Positions 42,127 through 50,019 of a stretch of DNA of 56,053 nucleotides are shown here, piece by piece. A model generated the notes under the pieces. That model did no database searches, was not told where the DNA came from, and saw nothing but the letters and a program-made list of their open reading frames with translations. This DNA comes from Collinsella aerofaciens (GTDB lineage Bacteria; Actinomycetota; Coriobacteriia; Coriobacteriales; Coriobacteriaceae), in the NCBI RefSeq assembly GCF_015554145.1, contig NZ_JADNHZ010000011.1, forward strand, positions 30,779 through 86,831. The letters run 5' to 3'. Positions within the stretch are counted from its first letter, which is position 1. Each line of letters opens with the position of its first letter. Both the position numbers and the translations under genes were made by a program.

Positions 42127-42927
42127 CTATTCGCCGCCCAGATATTCGTCCACAAACTTGCGGAACTCGGCCACGGCGGCATCGTTGGGGCGGAAGCCGA
42201 ACAGCGGCTCCTTGTTGTTCGCCGCGTCCTCAATCGCCTTGTGCTTCATCGGACGCGCCGCGTAGAGCTTCGTATGGCCAAGCTCGGCGATCGCGGGAAG
42301 CTGCTCGTCGGCGGCTCGGGATGCAACCTCGTCCTTGCTGTACTTGTTGAGCAGGATGCCGTCGATATTGAGGTCGGGGTTGAACGCATAGTCGGCTTTG
42401 ATGGACTCGACGAGATCGTAGACGTTGCCGAAACCGTTAATCGAGAACATCGACGGCTCGGTTACGATAACCACGTCATCTGCCGCGACGAGGGCGTTCA
42501 GGGTCGAGAGACCGAGGGACGGGGGGCAATCGATAACGATGTAGTCGTAGACGTCCATCGCAGGTTCCAAGGCTCGCTTCAGGCGAAACTCGCGGCCGAG
42601 ACCTTGAGAGAGGACCGAATCGAGGTCCTTCATCGCGATATCGCCGGCGATAATGTCGCACCCGTCCATGAACTGGACGCAATCAGAGAGGAATGTCTTG
42701 GGCTTCTCGAGCAGATTGAAGACCGTGGGGACGGCAGGAGCGGTCTCGGCCTTCATCCAAGTCGTGATGTTCGCCTGGGCATCCATATCGATCAGAAGAA
42801 CGTTGAGCCCGCGCTCGGCCATGCCCTCGCAGAGGGCCTTGCTCGCGGTGGTCTTCCCGACCCCGCCCTTATTGTTGATTACTGCAATCGTCCTTGCGAC
42901 CTGCGCCACGCCATCGGCACCCATCAT
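42127..42927 (-). CDS. parA: ParA partition ATPase
   Basis: A 266-residue ParA/Soj-type ATPase: deviant Walker A KGGVGKTTASKALC, LIDMDAQANIT, switch region DYIVIDCPPSLG and FGNVYDLVESIK. ATG at 42927 with GGGAG upstream; the longer frame passes through the leader. Partition ATPases segregate low-copy plasmids, which argues for an extrachromosomal or plasmid-like stage. Promoter and class B hairpin upstream. Confidence 0.9.
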   Translation of the reverse strand: MMGADGVAQVARTIAVINNKGGVGKTTASKALCEGMAERGLNVLLIDMDAQANITTWMKAETAPAVPTVFNLLEKPKTFLSDCVQFMDGCDIIAGDIAMKDLDSVLSQGLGREFRLKRALEPAMDVYDYIVIDCPPSLGLSTLNALVAADDVVIVTEPSMFSINGFGNVYDLVESIKADYAFNPDLNIDGILLNKYSKDEVASRAADEQLPAIAELGHTKLYAARPMKHKAIEDAANNKEPLFGFRPNDAAVAEFRKFVDEYLGGE

Positions 42928-43058
42928 CGGACTCCCTTCGGATTCGTGCGACCCCGAACGGAATTGCGAACATAGATAGCCCAGGTGACGGGCGGCGTGC
43001 CGTCCGTCACCTTGCGACATTTATAGATGTCGCGTAGTCATCTTCCTGTCCGTCATCC

Positions 43059-43117
43059 AGCGCTTGGGGTACGCTTTTGACTTAACTATATGATATCAGC
43101 CTATCGGCATAATGCAA
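43059..43117 (-). promoter_or_regulatory. parA promoter and class B leader hairpin
   Basis: -35 TTGCAT (43112-43117), -10 TATCAT after 16 nt, hairpin AGCG, loop TACCCCAAG, CGCT (43059-43075). A partial operator CGGCGCGTCGTTAG lies at 43137-43150. Confidence 0.6.
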
Positions 43118-43178
43118 GCATTATCTGAGAATTATCGGCGCGTCGTTAGTATTTGCGTGGGGTGGGTCACATCGCAAA

Positions 43179-43212
43179 GAAAAGCCCCCGCAACCGTTGT
43201 GGTCGCGGGGGA
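43179..43212 (-). terminator. Terminator of the flotillin operon
   Basis: CCCCCGCGACC-ACAAC-GGTTGCGGGGG followed by CTTTTC on the minus strand, between the 43257 stop and the parA promoter. Confidence 0.8.
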
Positions 43213-43256
43213 CAAATGATGCGGGTACTATAAGCGATACGGGTGCGTCCGTGAAG

Positions 43257-43634
43257 TTAGAAGAATATGAGCCAGACCGTGCCCAGGAGCAGGGAAATAT
43301 ATCCTGCGGTCGTCACAAGGAGGTCTAAGAAGGCAAGGACGGTTACCGTGTTGATCTGTGCCGTACCGCGGGGAGCCAAGCTCGTAGCGAAACCAAACAA
43401 GGGGTAAATCGCGCAGACCAGGCAGATGGACTCAAGCCCTACCGTCAACAGGGGGTTCACCGCCACCAGCTGCTTTTGGTGCAGCACTCCCATCAGGACG
43501 GAAACGATGACGAATGCCAACCAAATCAGAAAGACACCCGCTTTGATGCCCTTGATGTCCACTATCCATGACAGGGGTGTCATGCAGCCAAGGATGTCGA
43601 GCAACAAGGCCGAGGCGATTAGATGGATGACCAT
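43257..43634 (-). CDS. Four-helix membrane protein, 125 residues
   Basis: Four hydrophobic segments (for example LIASALLLDILGCM, FLIWLAFVIVSVLMGVL, LVTTAGYISLLLGTVWLIFF). ATG overlaps the flotillin stop as TGATG, so it is translated with it, like the NfeD-type partners of flotillins, although no NfeD motif is visible. Confidence 0.65.
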   Translation of the reverse strand: MVIHLIASALLLDILGCMTPLSWIVDIKGIKAGVFLIWLAFVIVSVLMGVLHQKQLVAVNPLLTVGLESICLVCAIYPLFGFATSLAPRGTAQINTVTVLAFLDLLVTTAGYISLLLGTVWLIFF

Positions 43635-45037
43635 CAGTCCGTCATGCCCTCGGCGGGGTCAGCATCGGTGTTGGGATTCGAGATCAGACCATTCAGCAGG
43701 GACGGCAGGTCGATCCCCGTGCTGTCCTTCAGGCCAGATGCGACCTGGTCGACAATCGAGGTGGTCTCCTTTACGAGCTTCTGGGCGTTGCCAGATCCGT
43801 ACATCTTGATGGAATCAACGGCGGTGAGGGGCTTCGCGACCTGCTCGGCCACCTTGGGCATGATGTCGATGTAACGGTTGGCGAGCAGATAGGGGTTCTC
43901 CATGCCGTTGTAGGCCTGGGCTTGGGCCTTCACGCCGGCAGCGATGCCCTCTCCCCTACTCTTCTCGGACGCGCCGTCAGCCTCGCCCTTCAGACGCGTG
44001 GCTTCTGCCTCAGCGGTAGCCTTCGCCTTGATGCCCTCCGCGTCCTTCTGGGCGGAATACAGCTCGGCATCAGAGGCGTTCTGGCGCTCGATACGGGCGG
44101 CTTCGGCCTGCTTCGTGCGCTTGTAGAGGTCGGCTTCGGCCGCCTGCTCGGCTGCATAGCGGTCGGCCTCGGCCTGCTTCTTCACGGTCGCGTTCAACTC
44201 ACGCTCCCTGACGTCCGCCTGGCGCTCGGCGAGCTCGACCTTCTTGGTCTCCGCGGCGATTTCGGCCTCCTGCTGGGCGATATAGAGCTCGCGCTGCTTC
44301 TCGGCCGTCACGGTGGCCTTCACCATATCGGCCTCGGCCTTCGCCTTGTCGGCCTGCTTCTTGAGGTCGGCCTGCTTCAAATCGAGCTGGTTCTGGCGAA
44401 TGGCGACCTCCTCGGCCGCCTTGATCTGCGCCAGCTCGGCCTCCTTCTTGATCTCGGCAGCCTGATCGGCACCCATGGAGCGGATGATGCCCTGGGAATC
44501 GGAGAAGTCCTGGACATTGAAGGTACGGAGCTCCAAGCCGAGGTTGGCGAGGTCGTCCTTGGAGCCGTCGAAGACCTTGGCATTGAAGCTCTCGCGGTCG
44601 CGCATGAGCTCTTTGAGATCCATCTGGCCGATGACCTCGTGCATCTTGCCCAGCATGACCTCGGTGACCTGGCGGGTCATCTCCTCCTTGTCCATGTTCA
44701 GGTAGTTTTTGGAAGCGGTCTCGATCAGCTCGGGGGTCTGGCCGATCTGGAAGTTGGCGACCGCGCAGGCGTGGATGAGGATCGCATCCTGAGTGGGGAT
44801 TTCGTTCTCGGTGGTCAGCTGCACCTGTACGGCACCGAGGGAGAGGGTGTCGACGCGCTGAAGGAGCGGGATAACGAAGGTGCCCTTACCGGAGACGCTG
44901 CGCATCTGCCCGAATCCAGATACGATCATCAGTTTGTCCGGTGGGCATTTGCGCCAGCAGCTCTCGAACACCATCGCCACGACAAGGATGCCGATGATGA
45001 TGGGGAGCAGGTTGAAAATTACAGATTCGAAGAACAT
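43634..45037 (-). CDS. Flotillin-like SPFH protein
   Basis: A 467-residue protein: N-terminal membrane hairpin (IFNLLPIIIGILVVAMVF), SPFH/band-7 domain (CPPDKLMIVSGFGQMR ... FVIPLLQRVDTLSL), then the long Glu/Ala-rich coiled coil typical of flotillins (KQADLKKQADKAKAEADMVK and similar) and the terminal AQAYNGMENPYLLANRYIDI. ATG 45037 has AAAGGAAG upstream. Flotillins scaffold membrane microdomains; a plasmid-borne copy is unusual and may organise surface assembly. Confidence 0.85.
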   Translation of the reverse strand: MFFESVIFNLLPIIIGILVVAMVFESCWRKCPPDKLMIVSGFGQMRSVSGKGTFVIPLLQRVDTLSLGAVQVQLTTENEIPTQDAILIHACAVANFQIGQTPELIETASKNYLNMDKEEMTRQVTEVMLGKMHEVIGQMDLKELMRDRESFNAKVFDGSKDDLANLGLELRTFNVQDFSDSQGIIRSMGADQAAEIKKEAELAQIKAAEEVAIRQNQLDLKQADLKKQADKAKAEADMVKATVTAEKQRELYIAQQEAEIAAETKKVELAERQADVRERELNATVKKQAEADRYAAEQAAEADLYKRTKQAEAARIERQNASDAELYSAQKDAEGIKAKATAEAEATRLKGEADGASEKSRGEGIAAGVKAQAQAYNGMENPYLLANRYIDIMPKVAEQVAKPLTAVDSIKMYGSGNAQKLVKETTSIVDQVASGLKDSTGIDLPSLLNGLISNPNTDADPAEGMTD

Positions 45038-45106
45038 GCAGCTTCCTTTCTTCAAGGGCGGCTCTGACAGGGCCGCCCGGTGATAAACAGTTGCTTGTGA
45101 GGGGAA

Positions 45107-45292
45107 TTACGCCAAGAGTTCAATCAGACGTGCGAGCATCACGACAAGCGCGGCAATGCAGGAGAGAGCGCCGAGTGCGAGCGAGAAGGTCCATACACCG
45201 TGCAGGATCTCGTCCAGCTCGTAAGGGCTCAGGCTATTGAACCCGCCGCCGTATCTCATCCAGATATCCCGAAGTTTCTCGATAACGTGCAT
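45107..45292 (-). CDS. Small membrane protein, 61 residues
   Basis: One membrane helix (WTFSLALGALSCIAALVVML) with a cytosolic N-terminus. Part of the operon with the flotillin. Function unknown. Confidence 0.6.
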   Translation of the reverse strand: MHVIEKLRDIWMRYGGGFNSLSPYELDEILHGVWTFSLALGALSCIAALVVMLARLIELLA

Positions 45293-45342
45293 CTATCGCT
45301 CCTGTGAAACTAGAAGGTGTTCGGGCTCAGAATGCTTCACGA

Positions 45343-45804
45343 TTATTCGCCGGCCGCGCTCATGTTCGTGAGCAACTGGTGGGTCCAAAACCACTGCCAG
45401 TAGGCATTGTTCTGGCGTTCAGCCGCCTGGGATTTGGCAGAATCTGCCTGCGCGTTGTCGGCTTGCTCTTGAGCCTCATCGGTTTTGACGGAATCGGAAT
45501 CGGTCGGCACGACCGGGAAATCGGCTCCGACCTTGGCGGCGTTGTAATCGACAAGGGAGACTTCATGGTCTGCCTCGTATCTCCCGTTTCGGACGGTCAC
45601 GTAGTAGCTTTTGGCTGAACCCGATGAGTCGATGTATTTGCCCTGGATGCTCCCCGCCTGCGTGCGCTCGAGCTGGAACGAATTGTATTCGCTGTCGCCA
45701 AAGTCCCAAATCGCAAAGAGGAGTAAACCCACTCCTATTAGAATCGTGAAATAAATAATGCCTTCGATTGCCGTCTGCACGCGGACAGAGCATTTAAAAT
45801 CCAT
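45343..45804 (-). CDS. Anchored extracytoplasmic protein, 153 residues
   Basis: N-terminal helix (AIEGIIYFTILIGVGLLLFAI) followed by a beta-rich part (KSYYVTVRNGRYEADHEVS) and a Gln/Ala-rich helix (EQADNAQADSAKSQAAERQ). Downstream of ssb, upstream of the flotillin. No family recognised. Confidence 0.6.
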   Translation of the reverse strand: MDFKCSVRVQTAIEGIIYFTILIGVGLLLFAIWDFGDSEYNSFQLERTQAGSIQGKYIDSSGSAKSYYVTVRNGRYEADHEVSLVDYNAAKVGADFPVVPTDSDSVKTDEAQEQADNAQADSAKSQAAERQNNAYWQWFWTHQLLTNMSAAGE

Positions 45805-45819
45805 TAACCCTTGCCCCCC

Positions 45820-46239
45820 TTAGAACGGGATATCGTCATCGAAGTCATCGACGACGGGAGGCGTCGGGGCTTGCGGGGCAGGTGCCTGCGCGGGCTGAGC
45901 TGCGGACTGTCGAGTTGCCAAGAACTCGATGTTAGCGACAATCAAATCGAGTTTGGAATGTCGCTGGCCGTCCTTATCCCATGTCGAGTAACGGAGCTCG
46001 CCTGCGATTGCGACTTTCTGTCCCTTCGCGAGATAGCGCGACAGGGCTTCGGCACGTTTGCCGAAGATGGTGCAGTCGATGAAGTTGCCCCTTTCGTCCC
46101 ACTCGCCGGTCTGCCTGTTTCTAACCGAGGTGTTGAACGCCAGGGTGAATGACAGGAGTTGCGTGCCGCCTGCGGTCGTACGCAACTCGGGAGGTCGCGT
46201 CAGGCGGCCGGTCAGGGAAACGTTGTTGATATCGGACAT
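45820..46239 (-). CDS. ssb: Single-stranded DNA-binding protein with canonical tip
   Basis: A 139-residue SSB (NNVSLTGRLTRPPELRTTAG, IDCTIFGKRAEALSRYLAKG) with a Pro/Ala linker and the acidic tip VDDFDDDIPF that binds partner enzymes. GAGAGGAA ribosome site. The other SSB at 29882 lacks this tip, so the two may have separate jobs. Confidence 0.92.
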   Translation of the reverse strand: MSDINNVSLTGRLTRPPELRTTAGGTQLLSFTLAFNTSVRNRQTGEWDERGNFIDCTIFGKRAEALSRYLAKGQKVAIAGELRYSTWDKDGQRHSKLDLIVANIEFLATRQSAAQPAQAPAPQAPTPPVVDDFDDDIPF

Positions 46240-46260
46240 GTCGGTTCCTCTCTCGAAACG

Positions 46261-46617
46261 CTAATCGATAAGGTCTGCGATGAAGTTCGCACGCTTCGCG
46301 CGGCCCGCATGGCTTTGCGGGCGGCTGTGGGATGCCTCGATTCGGCGCACTGCAGTGGAAATCTGGTCGGATATACAGGTACCGCTCGAGATATCGGCAT
46401 AGCGGACGCTCACGACGAGGCCGCGCTTGTGGCCGCTCACTCGGCGTCCGATGAAAAATGCAGGGTACGCTTGGGTAATCTGCATGCGCACGGTCTCCAT
46501 GCCGCGTGCTTTGAACGGTGACGGCATAGCGACATCCACGACCTCGCCTACCAGCGACTGAACCGCCTCATGGACGAACGTACCGTCATTGTGCGGCTCG
46601 TCCTCGAAGTAGAACAT
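46261..46617 (-). CDS. Hypothetical protein, 118 residues (start uncertain)
   Basis: ATG 46617 has AGGAAG at 5 nt; an in-frame ATG at 46695 would add 26 residues but reads through a palindromic hairpin (GGAGGCGG/CCGCCTCC around 46655-46680) that is probably part of the leader. Contains VVDVAMPSPFKARGMETVRM, no family recognised. First gene of the ssb-flotillin unit. Confidence 0.55.
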   Translation of the reverse strand: MFYFEDEPHNDGTFVHEAVQSLVGEVVDVAMPSPFKARGMETVRMQITQAYPAFFIGRRVSGHKRGLVVSVRYADISSGTCISDQISTAVRRIEASHSRPQSHAGRAKRANFIADLID

Positions 46618-46761
46618 TCGGCTTCCTATAGGTTTTTCGCTTCGCAAAAGGGCGGAGGCGGATTTAAATCCGCCTCCTGCAAACAGAGTGTTCATATCGT
46701 CATCCTATCTGTCCGGCAGGTCGTTTGGGGTGCGGCCTGACAGCTAGGATACTAGCATAGT

Positions 46762-46777
46762 TAACGGTGCGCCGTTA
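46762..46777. promoter_or_regulatory. Operator TAACGGTGCGCCGTTA
   Basis: Inverted repeat of TAACGG/CCGTTA in front of a TATGCT -10-like box of the 46617 gene. The core recurs at 34695-34706 and, less well, near dnaB (15002-15040) and parA (43137-43150), so it may bind an element-encoded repressor. Confidence 0.55.
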
Positions 46778-48013
46778 TATGTTTCCTGTGTTATCGGTGG
46801 ACGGTATGCAATTGCGGACATTTAGGGCCGTTTTCGGACATTTTTGGGCTGTTTTAGGACATTGTCCGGGAATGTCCGTAAATGTTCGAAGTGGCGACAG
46901 GGCTTTCGATTCGAGAGCGCGTCTGTGCCTTGCGGTGGAGCCGGACAGGACACCCTTGAAGCTCGCGATAGATGCGTTGATGACTTCAGGCGGCAGTTCT
47001 TGCGAATCCACAGACGAACAGAGGGACTTGAGGTGCCTTCGATATCGGATGAGTGTGGTCTGGGAGAGATGGCGGCACGGATGGCCATCAGCGCAAGAGA
47101 ATCGAATCTTGAGAAACGTCAGCTCCCGATTCAGGCGGGAGGAGAAGCAGGCCTTTACATTCGGCTGAAGCCCCAGGGATTCAAGACCCGCTAGGAAGAG
47201 ATGGCGGATGTACGGCAGGTCTTTTTCAGAGCAGAAAATGTAGCCATCATCCATATAGCGGCCAGCCCCGCCCTGCCCGAGGAGTTCATGGAAGGCGTGA
47301 TCCAGCCTGTTCAAATAGGCGATCGCTGCAAGCTGGTTCACTTGATTGCCCAATGTCAGGAAATCCGATTCGCGGCTATAGAGAGCGGCGATATCGAGGA
47401 GGCGTGACATGGAGTCCGATTCAGGCCGTCCTTGATAGGGCTTCAAGATAATTTCAGACAGGACGGCATGCGCCCAGGCCGAGGGGATGCTTCTGAAATA
47501 ATTCTTGACGTCGTATTGGAAAACCCGAGCGGCTGCCCCGTATCTTTGGCTCGCCAAAAGCATGTCCCGCTCGAAGCGGCTGCGAGCGAAGGAGGTCCCC
47601 TTTCCCTTCAAGCTCGCCGAGTTCGTATAGACGAGGCTGCGCGACACCATCGGGACGATAAAGCGGTCGCATAGGCAACGCTGGACGACGCGGTCTTTGT
47701 AGCGCGGTCCTACGATATGCCTGATCTTGCCCCGCTCGCAAAGGGTAAAGCGGACTGGGGGCTGGCGGCGATACTTACCCGATAGCAGGCTCTCGCGCAG
47801 GCGGATACAGTTGACGGCGCGGTACCTATCGAACTTCATCGCAGCCGATTTCCATAAGGTACCCTTCGCACATACACGAGCCGCTTTATATAGGTTTCCG
47901 AAAGAGAATACGTCTTCAGGCGTCTTCGGTACCGTCTTGAGCGATCGGCGACTCAGCTCTCGGCGGCGCTCTTCTCGGCGTTCGCGCCGCCTTGCCCGTT
48001 GGGAGCGGTTCAA
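46775..48013 (-). CDS. Reverse transcriptase of a diversity-generating retroelement
   Basis: A 412-residue RT. TTG at 48013 is preferred: AAGGAGG lies exactly 7 nt upstream; the ATG at 48220 has no good site and runs nearly into the TR. Basic N-terminus (RSQRARRRERREERRREL), then RT motifs: NLYKAARVCAKG, GKIRHIVGPRYKDRVVQRCL, DVKNYF (catalytic Asp about 168), LTLGNQVNQLAAIAYLN (the DGR-type motif with GN-x3-Q) and YMDD (253-256). DGR RTs copy the TR RNA with errors at adenines into cDNA that replaces the VR. No maturase or endonuclease domain. Order target-avd-TR-RT is canonical. The tail encoded by the GGACATT repeats is unusual. Confidence 0.93.
   Translation of the reverse strand: MNRSQRARRRERREERRRELSRRSLKTVPKTPEDVFSFGNLYKAARVCAKGTLWKSAAMKFDRYRAVNCIRLRESLLSGKYRRQPPVRFTLCERGKIRHIVGPRYKDRVVQRCLCDRFIVPMVSRSLVYTNSASLKGKGTSFARSRFERDMLLASQRYGAAARVFQYDVKNYFRSIPSAWAHAVLSEIILKPYQGRPESDSMSRLLDIAALYSRESDFLTLGNQVNQLAAIAYLNRLDHAFHELLGQGGAGRYMDDGYIFCSEKDLPYIRHLFLAGLESLGLQPNVKACFSSRLNRELTFLKIRFSCADGHPCRHLSQTTLIRYRRHLKSLCSSVDSQELPPEVINASIASFKGVLSGSTARHRRALESKALSPLRTFTDIPGQCPKTAQKCPKTALNVRNCIPSTDNTGNI
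46816..46888. repeat. GGACATT repeats in the 3' end of the RT gene
   Basis: Two units of about 20 bases (GGACATTT-x2-GGGC-x-GTTTT) at 46816 and 46836, a third GGACATT at 46857 and inverted AATGTCC copies up to 46888. They code for repeated CPKTA peptides in the RT tail. Iteron-like; role unknown. Confidence 0.55.
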
Positions 48014-48263
48014 GGAGCTCCCTCCTTCCGTAAATTGACAATAAGCCCCGGCTGCACCCCTATTCAGGGCGCCGATTCCGATGTGCCTGAAAACCGCTAG
48101 TGCAGTCCAGATGCCGTCCCATTTGGGAGTCAAGTCCGCCCATCTTGCATCACCAGGGCCTGTATTCGCAGCGCCGAATGGGGCGCCGACCGGTGGGTAT
48201 CCCCTTTTCTCCTTTACCATTCCGCTTTCGCGAGGTGCGCTACTCAGACCAGATGGAGAAAAT

Positions 48264-48391
48264 CGGGGAAGACGTAGTTGGTGTTCGTCGCGTTATTGTT
48301 GTTCCAGTCGCCGCTGTTATTGACATAGCGGAAGTTCGTGGAGTTGTTCGGATTCACGGAGCGAGTCCAGTGATTGTTGCTCGACGAAGCT
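48264..48391 (-). repeat. DGR template repeat (TR)
   Basis: 128-bp sequence matching the VR at 49020-49147 at an offset of 756. Read on the minus strand in the VR frame it has 14 AAC or AAT codons at the positions that vary, the hallmark of TRs. Of 21 TR/VR differences, 20 are at TR adenines and one is C to T. Similarity continues weakly past 48264 with a 1-base indel, as expected at the IMH/IMH* boundary. Confidence 0.95.
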
Positions 48392-48447
48392 AAAACGGAT
48401 GCCCACCATCTGGGATTCACGCAAATGAACCCCAGATGGAGAACAGC

Positions 48448-48945
48448 CTACTCGGGAGAAACCGGACTTGCATCTGATTTGGAATCAAATGATTTCAGAC
48501 GCATACGCTCTGCCTTTATGGCTCCCTTTGTCACCTTCATGGCGGTAGAAACGGTGCCTGCAAGCGATTCGAGCCGACTAATCTTCACGAAGGGCTTGGA
48601 AACTCCCACCTCGGCTCCCCCAGCGCCTTGCTCGGTATAGATAACTTGGGGCATATCGTCCAGCCAGGCATCGATGAACATACCGATGAGACAAAGCCGC
48701 CCGTAGGCATCATTCAGAAGGACAAGCCTCTGTGCGCTTTCCTCAACCGTCATAACGTAGATTCCATCAGCCTCGGCCGCTGCCTGCATCAGGTCGTAAC
48801 CAGCGCGGCAGATGTACTGCGTCTCGGTGAAGGCGCGGGATTTCGGGAGTTTCTTGGCTATCGATATGAGTTCACGCCAGACAATCCGCGCCTGTCGGAG
48901 ATATTCAGTCGAGACCGATTCGGTTTGTCTACTTTTGGGAACCAT
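48448..48945 (-). CDS. Avd-like accessory protein of the DGR
   Basis: A 165-residue, helical, basic protein between target and TR, the usual place of avd. The pattern LISIAKKLPKSRAFTETQYI, CRAGYDLMQAAAEAD and LNDAYGRLCLIGMFIDAWL is that of four-helix-bundle accessory proteins; Avd is a barrel-shaped pentamer that binds the RT and TR RNA. ATG 48945 with GGAGG. A C-terminal extension after about 110 is longer than in phage Avd. Identification rests on context and helix pattern. Confidence 0.8.
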   Translation of the reverse strand: MVPKSRQTESVSTEYLRQARIVWRELISIAKKLPKSRAFTETQYICRAGYDLMQAAAEADGIYVMTVEESAQRLVLLNDAYGRLCLIGMFIDAWLDDMPQVIYTEQGAGGAEVGVSKPFVKISRLESLAGTVSTAMKVTKGAIKAERMRLKSFDSKSDASPVSPE

Positions 48946-48964
48946 GGAGCCTCCAACTGGGAAG

Positions 48965-48994
48965 GAACCCCTCCGGCGAATGCCGGAGGGGTTC
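48965..48994. other. Hairpin 3' of the VR
   Basis: Perfect 13-bp arms (GAACCCCTCCGGC) with loop ATTC on the coding strand, 12 bases after the pilin stop. DGRs need a hairpin just 3' of the VR for efficient retrohoming; it could also be a terminator, though it lacks a T-run. Confidence 0.8.
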
Positions 48995-49005
48995 AGGGGC
49001 GTAGA

Positions 49006-49947
49006 TTAGAAGGAGAAAGCGGGGAAGACGTAGTAGGTGCCCGACGCGTAATAGCTGCTCCAGTCGCCGCTGTAACCGACATAGCGGAAGTACGCGGAGC
49101 CGAGCGAACTCACGGAGCGAGTCCAGTGATAGTAGCTCGACGAAGCTCCGGAGTAGTTCGACGTTGTCACGCCATTGGACTTGTAGTACTCGTACTGGGT
49201 GCCGTCGGACTGCATATCGCCCCAGACCTCGGTCGCCGAGAGCAGGAAGACCTTGTCGGTCGTGGCGGTGGGAGTACCGGCCTTGCCGCCACCCTGGTTA
49301 TCGGTCATCTTCGTGACGGCCTTCACCTTGGACTGAAGTTCGCTAGGCAGGAGCGACCAGAGGTCACCGGTGTTGAGACGGCCTCGGAGTTCCGACTTCT
49401 CCCAACCGCCGGCGTTGGTATTCGTAGCGTTCATTTTCTGGTAACCCAGTGCAGAATTAGTCGCCTCGAACGTCAGGCCCGCCTTGCCGGAACCATCGGC
49501 GAGATCGTCATGGTTGATACCGACGATGCGGTATTCGAGCGTCTTGCCATTGGTCAGTTTGGCGGAGAACTTGGTACCGGCCTCCATGGCGGCCATGGCC
49601 TTGGCGTAGACAGCGGAGGACGTGCCGTTCTTGGCGATATCGGTGGCTGCGGCCTTCTGCTCCTCGAGCGTCCAGTCCTTCGCGTCCTTGTTCACGACGG
49701 TCTTCATCGCCTCTTGGTAGGCCTTCTCCTCGGCGCTCATGAAATTGCCGCCATCGGTGCCGGAATCGACCGTGTTCGTAACCTGGTTGAACTGGTTGCG
49801 GATGGCGCCGGCTACACCCGGGCCTGCAAACACGATTACCAGGCCGATGAGGGCGATGATCAGGACGTACTCGATGATCGATTGGCCTCGGAGACGGGCA
49901 CTCCTAGGAGATACCCCTTCCCGAGGCGAAATTGCCGCTGTATGCAT
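49006..49947 (-). CDS. DGR target: Flp-type pilin with DUF6273-like variable domain
   Basis: A 313-residue secreted pilin-like protein. ATG 49947 (AAGGGAG upstream). Residues 18-40 RLRG|QSIIEYVLIIALIGL give the Flp/type IV prepilin cleavage site with Glu5, then a hydrophobic helix. After a linker, residues about 130-313 match DUF6273 (YRIVGINHDDLADGS, GWEKSELRGRLN, DKVFLLSATEVWG), a C-type-lectin-like fold used by many DGR targets. The last 43 residues are the VR, with Tyr, Ser and Gly at TR Asn positions. A pilus tip or minor pilin with a hypervariable ligand-binding face is the likely role. Confidence 0.9.
   Translation of the reverse strand: MHTAAISPREGVSPRSARLRGQSIIEYVLIIALIGLVIVFAGPGVAGAIRNQFNQVTNTVDSGTDGGNFMSAEEKAYQEAMKTVVNKDAKDWTLEEQKAAATDIAKNGTSSAVYAKAMAAMEAGTKFSAKLTNGKTLEYRIVGINHDDLADGSGKAGLTFEATNSALGYQKMNATNTNAGGWEKSELRGRLNTGDLWSLLPSELQSKVKAVTKMTDNQGGGKAGTPTATTDKVFLLSATEVWGDMQSDGTQYEYYKSNGVTTSNYSGASSSYYHWTRSVSSLGSAYFRYVGYSGDWSSYYASGTYYVFPAFSF
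49020..49147 (-). repeat. DGR variable repeat (VR)
   Basis: C-terminal coding end of the pilin, 128 bp aligned to the TR with 21 differences, 20 at TR adenines. Ends 12 bases before the stop codon (49006-49008). Confidence 0.95.
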
Positions 49948-50019
49948 ATGCGGCTCCCTTCGCTCAGGGTTGGTAGATACGAGCCAAGGGTAGGAGCCGC
50001 GTTGGGTTTTGTGGCGGTC

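Noticed and set aside
18276-43117. Class B hairpins as transcription terminators
   Set aside because: They lie between promoter and start codon, have no T-run and a conserved loop.
43922-45067. 381-codon plus-strand ORF opposite the flotillin gene
   Set aside because: Antisense shadow created by the repetitive coiled-coil codons; no ribosome site, Leu/Gly-rich nonsense protein.
48014-48220. N-terminal extension of the RT from ATG 48220
   Set aside because: No good ribosome site; TTG 48013 has an ideal AAGGAGG and the extension lies in the TR-RT spacer.
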